A stretch of 64,000 nt of DNA. It comes from Pseudovirgaria hyperparasitica. Lineage: Eukaryota; Ascomycota; Dothideomycetes; Acrospermales; Acrospermaceae. Shown in pieces: positions 58,275-64,000 of this stretch. The stretch is from positions 254,832 to 318,831 of the forward strand of contig NW_022985551.1 in the NCBI RefSeq assembly GCF_010093815.1. Direction: 5' to 3'. Position 1 is the first letter of the stretch. Each line of letters opens with the position of its first letter. The position numbers and the translations under genes were made by a program. The notes beneath the pieces were generated by a model. That model ran no database searches and was not told where the DNA came from. It was given only the letters and a program-made list of their open reading frames with translations.

Positions 58275-61200
58275 TCACGTACCCATGTAGACATCACCGT
58301 CGCCAACAGTTGTGTCGCGGTGATCGTGGCTCGCTCGCTGGATTGAAATTGCTCGGCCATGTCGTGGCTTCTGCCGTCCCTGTCCACGTTTTGTGTTGAG
58401 TGATCGCACCCACTGGCGACCTTTGAAAAGTATAAACTTCAAACGCTGAACCATCTTGCGCGCCCGAAACTCAATCCTACCCATACCACTTGTTCCACTG
58501 AAGGGCTGTCCGAGAGCTAAAGCGTCATTTTCTTCGAGGTCTGGTGCTGTATTCACGACTGACGGTGTCTCACTACAATTTCTGCCAGCATCAACACGAC
58601 GGTCTTTAGTAGAGACCAACCGCGATACAGGAGCGATTCGTGTTCGGGAGCGGAAGCTTGTGAAGTGTCTTCGAATGCCTCTCTTCCGTGATTGAGAACT
58701 GTCATCGGAAAAGAAGCTGCGCACTTCGTCCAAGATGAATGTAGATGGAGGCGTCAATCCCGTCGTAGGATAACGATCTCCAGGATCAACTGCGAAATCT
58801 TCGCGACCCATAATGCCAGGAGACGCGGAATAAGCCGGCATTGGAGTTGGAGTATCACAGCTTGGCTTAGACCGTGCCATTTTGTCCTTGATGCATCCGA
58901 ATACGCTTCGTTTCACTGGTTCATGCAAGCCTGAATCGTCTTGGTTAGTGCTGCCGCCAACTCCCGAGATGTTGTGGAGATCCAATGCTTCGTTCGACCC
59001 CGTATCTTGATGATCAAGCATGGAGAGGCTCGTCTTCACGACGGGTTGCGGGCTATTCTGACGTGAGTGCACGGGCTCAGGAAGACTGATCTCGATCTGT
59101 CCCTCGATACCAGCCCAGGGATAGTTGTTGTCATTGTTCCAAGGTCGATTGTCTCGTGGAGATCGTGTCTTGAGCTTCGCCAATGCCATAGATCTCCTTA
59201 TGGAGTCGTCGAGAGTGGTGTCTCCTTCAAAGATTGGCGGTGGTGTATGCACACGCAGATATGCAGGCAGAGGCGCTTCCAATTCCCATATTGGCGTCGA
59301 CTTTCCATCTCCTGCTGTGCCCAAGTCGATCTCTCCATTCTCCTCAGGAAGACTTGTTAATGCTCTCTCGTTGGGCTTTCGGGTCATCCTCTCAAAGACA
59401 TCGTCATCCAAGACGACAAGCTCTGACAGACCAGGAAGGGCTCTCAGTCTGCGTGAAGACCGTTGCTCGTGAACAACCTTGCCATTACCGGCTGAAAGTT
59501 CTGCTTCGGTAGGAGAGCAGCCAGACTTTACCGGCGTGCTCGGGGCACAGTACCTTTTGAAAGATGGCAGGAGCTCTGACAAGCGATATGCAAGACCACC
59601 AACTGATGGAATCGAAAGTCTCTTTACTTCGTCCATGGCGTCACTGGATGAGCGAGATCGCGCGCACAAGTCAGCCGCCCTAGACCTCTTAGTAGGAGAA
59701 TCTTCCACTCCGTGGCCCATCTCATCGAGACTTGCGAAGAAGCTCTTATATCTTTCACGAATTGTTTTGGACGACTTGGGTCGACAGGGCATTGGCATGA
59801 GAAAGTCTCGGTAACTGAGCATTCCAGACATACCATCAGCCGAGCGTAGTGAACGCACTTCGAGCTCTTCGTTCATCTTAGATATCAAATCCACCTGACT
59901 AAAGTTCAAGAGCGGGATCATACCAGTTTCCTGCACCTGGATGCTTGATCCTCGTACTGGTTCAGACAGTGCCGATGTACGTCCAGAGCGACGAAGATCT
60001 TCTACCGAGTACCGTGTATGGAGTTTTTGAGTTCTCGGAAACTTGAAGCTTGTTCGCTGGGATTCGGTCAAACTCGATCCTTCTTGTGACTCTTCCTTGA
60101 CATCCGACAAGCAAGTCCCTGGGTAGCGAAAAGCGCTCAGCTTCATGTCTGTTGAAGCTCCATCAAGGTAGCCAGGTATATGTAAGGTGGACTGAACATT
60201 GTAACTAGAGGATGCATAAGGCTTACGATAGCTCCATGTGTGATGCGAGACTTTATTGCTGTCCGGATAGCAAATTGTGGGAGTCGCTGCTCGTGTGTGC
60301 ACTGCGGGTGGAGACGATATCGGTCGATCCAAGGTCTGCATGTTCGACGCGAATGTAGGTGGCCAATCAGTTTCGCAGTGTTCAGACTGTTCAACCCGCT
60401 CGTCTTCGTTACATGTCGGGCTAGGCTCGCTGAAGATGTCGTCACCCGTGATGATAGCTTGCATGCGATGCACAAATGGCGTGGTTAGTGTGTCCACATC
60501 CCAAGTAGTTGTAGATGCACACGGCGGCGCTGAGAAGCGGCCTTCTACGTGAACGACTTGAGGTGAACACTGCGGAGCTTCCGATGCAGGTCTCATAGCA
60601 CTCAATGGCTGCGTCTGACCTCGAGGCGACACCTCTGGGCTTGATGGTTCAGATATGTGCTCCAAAGTACCATGTGTAGCATCTATAATGGTCTCTGTAT
60701 CAGTCAAGCACGTCTTCGTTGCAGCTCGTGGACCAGAGCGCATGAGTGGCACTGATGGACTAGCGCGCGACATCTCATTCTTTCGATGCTGTTCGAACAG
60801 AAATTCAGGTGCCGTGGAAGCCGACTGTGTAGATGGAGTCTCGGATAAGGCACTGTTTCTCTTTTCACTGCTGGTGTAGACAGATGATGCAATTGCGGCT
60901 ACATCTGAGTTTGATCCAGATGCAACGGACTCATTCTGAGCAATGTAATTCTGGATCGCCGTGCTGATTGAGGTGCCTGTGTCATCGCCTGAGTCAGAGG
61001 ATCGCAAAGCATTCACAATTAACTCTCTAGTAATTCTCTTGATTTTCTGATCGGCCGGTAGTTCGACTGGACGAACTACGTCTTCCGCGGGAAGCTCTGC
61101 AATAGGTACAGGACCAGAGGGTTCAATGATCATGGGAAGATTCTCACCATCGACAAGTGGAAGACTAGATGTGCCTCTTTCTTCGAGGATGGTCTTGATC

Positions 61201-62357
61201 CGGTGAACAAATCCAAAGGGGACAGGAAGGGGTTTTTGGGAATCACTTTCTGGCTCGAATACTTGCTCCGTTCGTACGAGCCTTTCGTATTGCTCAGAGT
61301 AGTCATAATATAGGGGCCCACCTTGAGCAGTGGGACCTCCAGAGTCATCAACGTCTCTTACGACAGTGGGGTCATGTATGAGCCCATAAGGAGAACAATC
61401 TCTTGGAGTTGTTGGAGCCGACGATGATGGAGGATTCGAAGATGTTTGTTTGTCAGGAGACGAGTCTTCGGCTGCGGTAGTATACCCGTTGGAAATGCTG
61501 AGGTTTGAGCAGATAGGCGCCATTCCCACGCCTACTGGAGCTGGCTCGAATGTCGCGTCGCGAGAAGGCTCTTCGAATTGGGTGAAGTGGTTGTTTGTAG
61601 ATCTACTCGATACCTCTGGGAATGGCATGCGTTCCTTAGACTGCAGAGGATATGGTTTTGCGTAATGCTGAGTCCTGGGCATTGGTGCAAAGGCTGTAAC
61701 AAATGCAGGTTGACCATGTCTACCCGGTGGAAAGCCATTCGTCTCACTTAAAGCTGGAGATACGGGGCGATAGCCAGGGCGTTTGAGCCTAGTGGGATAT
61801 CTGAAGGGCGACCTAGGTCTGGAGATGGTCTCATGGCTACGAAGACTTGAGAAGGATGCTTGATTCGACAACGAGATTGGTGGCTCCGTATTGGTCAATG
61901 AAAACGATCGAGCGTCCTTTGAGATCGCTGGAGGTGGTAGCATCGCCAAACAATCCGTGTAGCCCATCAAAGCTGGTGTTTGCAGTTCATAAGACAGCTG
62001 TGGGACAGTGCCGTTACCATTGCTATTTGTAGATCTTCTGGAGGAAGCAGAAGGACAAGGTCTATGACGTGAGCCATGCTTCGAAACATGAGAGTGCGTT
62101 GAACTAATCGAATTATGTGCAGTGTGGCTCCGACGATTGCTTTGCCTTGGCAGAGGAGGCAAACGCGAGTTCCCAGAAAAGGTGCCCAGATCTCCCAGCT
62201 CTGTTGAAGTTTTGAGCATACTCATCACTCCAGCACCACCGGGCACTGAATCCGTTTTTGGTCCATGGGACTTCGCAAAACCGCGGCTGTTCGTAGATGT
62301 GGTTGACGTTCGACTTGTCCTCCCGCTGACGTTAGGATCCCTATCCGTGAGGGGCAT
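58275..62357 (-). CDS. Large low-complexity protein of unknown function (1360 aa)
   Basis: One uninterrupted minus-strand frame of 1360 aa. No domain recognised. The sequence is Ser/Thr/Pro-rich with many RS, SP and TP sites (for example RTSRTSTTSTNSRG at the start), suggesting a phosphorylated, mostly disordered protein. More structured-looking stretches occur near 385-405 (FGFVHRIKTILEERG), 440-465 (DQKIKRITRELIVNALRSSD) and 840-960. The C-terminus is basic (KMVQRLKFILFKGRQWVRSLNTKRGQGRQKPRHGR). Right at the stop lies a good donor sequence (GGTACGT), so an alternative last exon is possible. It is similar in size and style to its neighbour at 52403-56476, but no clear sequence similarity between them is visible. 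Confidence 0.7.
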   Translation of the reverse strand: MPLTDRDPNVSGRTSRTSTTSTNSRGFAKSHGPKTDSVPGGAGVMSMLKTSTELGDLGTFSGNSRLPPLPRQSNRRSHTAHNSISSTHSHVSKHGSRHRPCPSASSRRSTNSNGNGTVPQLSYELQTPALMGYTDCLAMLPPPAISKDARSFSLTNTEPPISLSNQASFSSLRSHETISRPRSPFRYPTRLKRPGYRPVSPALSETNGFPPGRHGQPAFVTAFAPMPRTQHYAKPYPLQSKERMPFPEVSSRSTNNHFTQFEEPSRDATFEPAPVGVGMAPICSNLSISNGYTTAAEDSSPDKQTSSNPPSSSAPTTPRDCSPYGLIHDPTVVRDVDDSGGPTAQGGPLYYDYSEQYERLVRTEQVFEPESDSQKPLPVPFGFVHRIKTILEERGTSSLPLVDGENLPMIIEPSGPVPIAELPAEDVVRPVELPADQKIKRITRELIVNALRSSDSGDDTGTSISTAIQNYIAQNESVASGSNSDVAAIASSVYTSSEKRNSALSETPSTQSASTAPEFLFEQHRKNEMSRASPSVPLMRSGPRAATKTCLTDTETIIDATHGTLEHISEPSSPEVSPRGQTQPLSAMRPASEAPQCSPQVVHVEGRFSAPPCASTTTWDVDTLTTPFVHRMQAIITGDDIFSEPSPTCNEDERVEQSEHCETDWPPTFASNMQTLDRPISSPPAVHTRAATPTICYPDSNKVSHHTWSYRKPYASSSYNVQSTLHIPGYLDGASTDMKLSAFRYPGTCLSDVKEESQEGSSLTESQRTSFKFPRTQKLHTRYSVEDLRRSGRTSALSEPVRGSSIQVQETGMIPLLNFSQVDLISKMNEELEVRSLRSADGMSGMLSYRDFLMPMPCRPKSSKTIRERYKSFFASLDEMGHGVEDSPTKRSRAADLCARSRSSSDAMDEVKRLSIPSVGGLAYRLSELLPSFKRYCAPSTPVKSGCSPTEAELSAGNGKVVHEQRSSRRLRALPGLSELVVLDDDVFERMTRKPNERALTSLPEENGEIDLGTAGDGKSTPIWELEAPLPAYLRVHTPPPIFEGDTTLDDSIRRSMALAKLKTRSPRDNRPWNNDNNYPWAGIEGQIEISLPEPVHSRQNSPQPVVKTSLSMLDHQDTGSNEALDLHNISGVGGSTNQDDSGLHEPVKRSVFGCIKDKMARSKPSCDTPTPMPAYSASPGIMGREDFAVDPGDRYPTTGLTPPSTFILDEVRSFFSDDSSQSRKRGIRRHFTSFRSRTRIAPVSRLVSTKDRRVDAGRNCSETPSVVNTAPDLEENDALALGQPFSGTSGMGRIEFRARKMVQRLKFILFKGRQWVRSLNTKRGQGRQKPRHGRAISIQRASHDHRDTTVGDGDVYMGT

Positions 62358-63251
62358 GGCCTATCGTGAGCGAAAGAAGCTCATGAGAATGCGAACGGGG
62401 TGAGGAAGGCAATATTCGAGAGAAAAGCTGTAGAGTTGGGGTGACAGATAATGGGTAAAGTGAACGAGAGTCGACAGCAAGAGTAGAAGATGATGGATTT
62501 CCAAAACAAAATGCTGGGGACGAGTCGAGCTCTGGACGAAAGAGTTGTTGTTGTAGGAAGGAAGACAAAGAGTGGAGAGAAGCTGAACTATTGTTGACAA
62601 AGTGTACAAGCGCTCTTGCTCACCAAAGGCATAGGACGCTCATGTCTATAGCGCATGCATGACAAGAGCGACAGCGCGACGAATAGTAGACAGTACCTAC
62701 TTCATCCATGAACTTCCTCCACCCAGGGCGACTTTCACAGTCCTTGGTAGCCTTGATAGATTCACACCCGGTGGCCATAGGTATGGAAAGTGTCAGCATG
62801 AATACGCGCCTACCTTAACTTCGTCCAGGTCGTGAGTCTCACGAGCATTAAAATGATAGGAGTCTCAGACTTTGACTCATGATGCGGTGTCTGTTAGTGC
62901 AAGCGTAAACCACTACTGTGGTGCCTGCCCATCCATATTCATGGCTACTACATATGAGAGATATCTGTACATACATCGACAATAGTGTGAGACATGTTGT
63001 GTAGACAAAAGATTGTTCTATACCTGTGATTACAGGGCGCAGTGATGTTCTGCTCGTCGGCATATTCTGACATTATGAAACTGAAGTAGTTTTGGTTACT
63101 GCGCTTCTACCAAGGCAGATCCGATTGCAAATGACCCCAAAGAACGCCAAGACTGGGTATTAGTATATATGAGATAGCGAGTGGGCGTCGTGATTCGTAA
63201 GAGGTCTTGACAGGCCGCGTTTCACGTGAACGCGGTCCGACGCATTGTCGT
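62358..63251. other. Intergenic region
   Basis: Promoter and leader of the 1360-aa gene on its left part (C/T-rich on the minus strand); the 3' flank of the incomplete gene on its right. No gene recognised. Confidence 0.6.
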
Positions 63252-63947
63252 TCATCGCTTGAAAGGATTTCGAAACATACATCGCAGGCGTCCGTGAGAA
63301 GGCTTATTCTGATGACTCTTCTGACTTTGGCGACTCTGTCTTCCAGAAGGCGCGGCGCTATCGTGCCGTGGAAACGACGTCATGGGAAAGCATTCTGACG
63401 ATATCGTGTTCGGAGACTGCTCCATGAGCGTCCACAATGGAATGTGCTTTGATACACTCGCTGGGGCAGTACTTGGACGGGTGCTAGGGCCTGACACAGA
63501 CGTGACACCGCCTAACGATGCAGCCTTTGATTTTTTGTGTTTGACGAAGCGCGAAGACTCGTCATATTGACGTGCGACAAGTTCCTGGCTTGGTGATGGT
63601 TCCTCATAAGTTTGCGGTGGGGGGACGCTTCGAAAGAATGCAGCGAGCTCGGCAGTCGATTCTGCTCGCTGCTTATCACGAGGTTGGAGTTTGCCTAAGC
63701 CGGTGTTCTTGTAAGGTTTCGGACGGACTCTAGCATTGGCATTTGCATTTGAGGCGCCGCGCGCAGGAGTGCTATCGGCATTCATGACTTGCCGCAACGG
63801 CGTGGAAGGGGAGGAAACGGCGATTTCTGCTTTGCTGGGTAGAGCTGGAAGCGGTTTTTCCTTACGTCCCGACGAGGTACGCCCGGACGAGGACCGTGAG
63901 GTCGAGCTTCGCGACGACGACGTACGGCTTTGCTGCTTATGGCTTTG
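63252..63947 (-). CDS. 3' exon of an unknown gene, cut by the window edge
   Basis: Minus-strand coding exon ending at a stop at 63252. It begins after an intron acceptor (TAG at 63950-63948, preceded by a CTAAT branch-like site); the upstream exon lies beyond 64000. About 231 codons are visible. It starts with an Arg/Ser-rich patch (SRTSSSRSSTSRSSSGRTSSG), has a low-complexity middle (ARGASNANANARVRPKPYKN) and ends in the basic tail LRCMFRNPFKR. ELAAFFRSVPPP near the middle is the most structured-looking part. No family recognised. Confidence 0.6.
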   Translation of the reverse strand, partial: QSHKQQSRTSSSRSSTSRSSSGRTSSGRKEKPLPALPSKAEIAVSSPSTPLRQVMNADSTPARGASNANANARVRPKPYKNTGLGKLQPRDKQRAESTAELAAFFRSVPPPQTYEEPSPSQELVARQYDESSRFVKHKKSKAASLGGVTSVSGPSTRPSTAPASVSKHIPLWTLMEQSPNTISSECFPMTSFPRHDSAAPSGRQSRQSQKSHQNKPSHGRLRCMFRNPFKR

Positions 63948-64000
63948 CTACGTCGCATTAGAACAGCGTGACATGCGTGCCAGGAGACGGTATCGTATTG

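Overview
The window looks like nuclear DNA of a filamentous ascomycete (Pezizomycotina, possibly Dothideomycetes). Most protein genes carry short introns (about 45-65 nt, GT...AG, CTAAC/CTGAC-like branch sites). The gene families are typical of moulds: a Zn2Cys6 regulator, a HET protein, a highly reducing PKS, a rhodopsin-domain membrane protein and CWH43. An AT-rich tract and decayed sequence suggest past repeat-induced mutation (RIP). No rRNA, convincing tRNA or CRISPR array was seen. Exon boundaries below were worked out by hand from splice consensus, reading frame and family similarity.

Layout. 1-2.7 kb: simple repeats and apparently gene-free DNA. 2.9-9 kb: O-methyltransferase, protein tyrosine phosphatase and dienelactone-hydrolase-family protein, all on +. 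9.1-31 kb: a secondary-metabolism region with a Zn2Cys6 activator (-), an AT-rich tract, a ruined FAD monooxygenase (-), an NADP-dependent MDR reductase (-), a rhodopsin-domain membrane protein (-) and, divergent from it, a 15-intron highly reducing polyketide synthase (+; KS-AT-DH-ER-KR-ACP, no methyltransferase). 31-41 kb: nucleotidyltransferase-fold-like protein (-), metallophosphoesterase (+), cytosolic-type serine hydroxymethyltransferase (-), multi-pass membrane protein (+) and HET protein (+). 43-52 kb: compact housekeeping block with a Nab3-like RNA-binding protein (-), mitochondrial RF-1-type peptidyl-tRNA hydrolase (+), UTP6 (-) and CWH43 (+). 52-64 kb: two very long, low-complexity proteins of unknown function (1357 and 1360 aa, both -) separated by a microsatellite-rich stretch, then the 3' exon of another unknown gene running off the right edge.

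How the genes may work together. The PKS would build and reduce a polyketide chain without C-methylation. The neighbouring reductase, and formerly the FAD monooxygenase, would tailor it, and the Zn2Cys6 protein is the likely local regulator. The methyltransferase and hydrolase to the left could belong to the same pathway, but this is inference from position. The lost monooxygenase, the AT-rich tract and one awkward splice junction in the PKS suggest a cluster that has been partly eroded. The 31-64 kb part looks like ordinary conserved genome.
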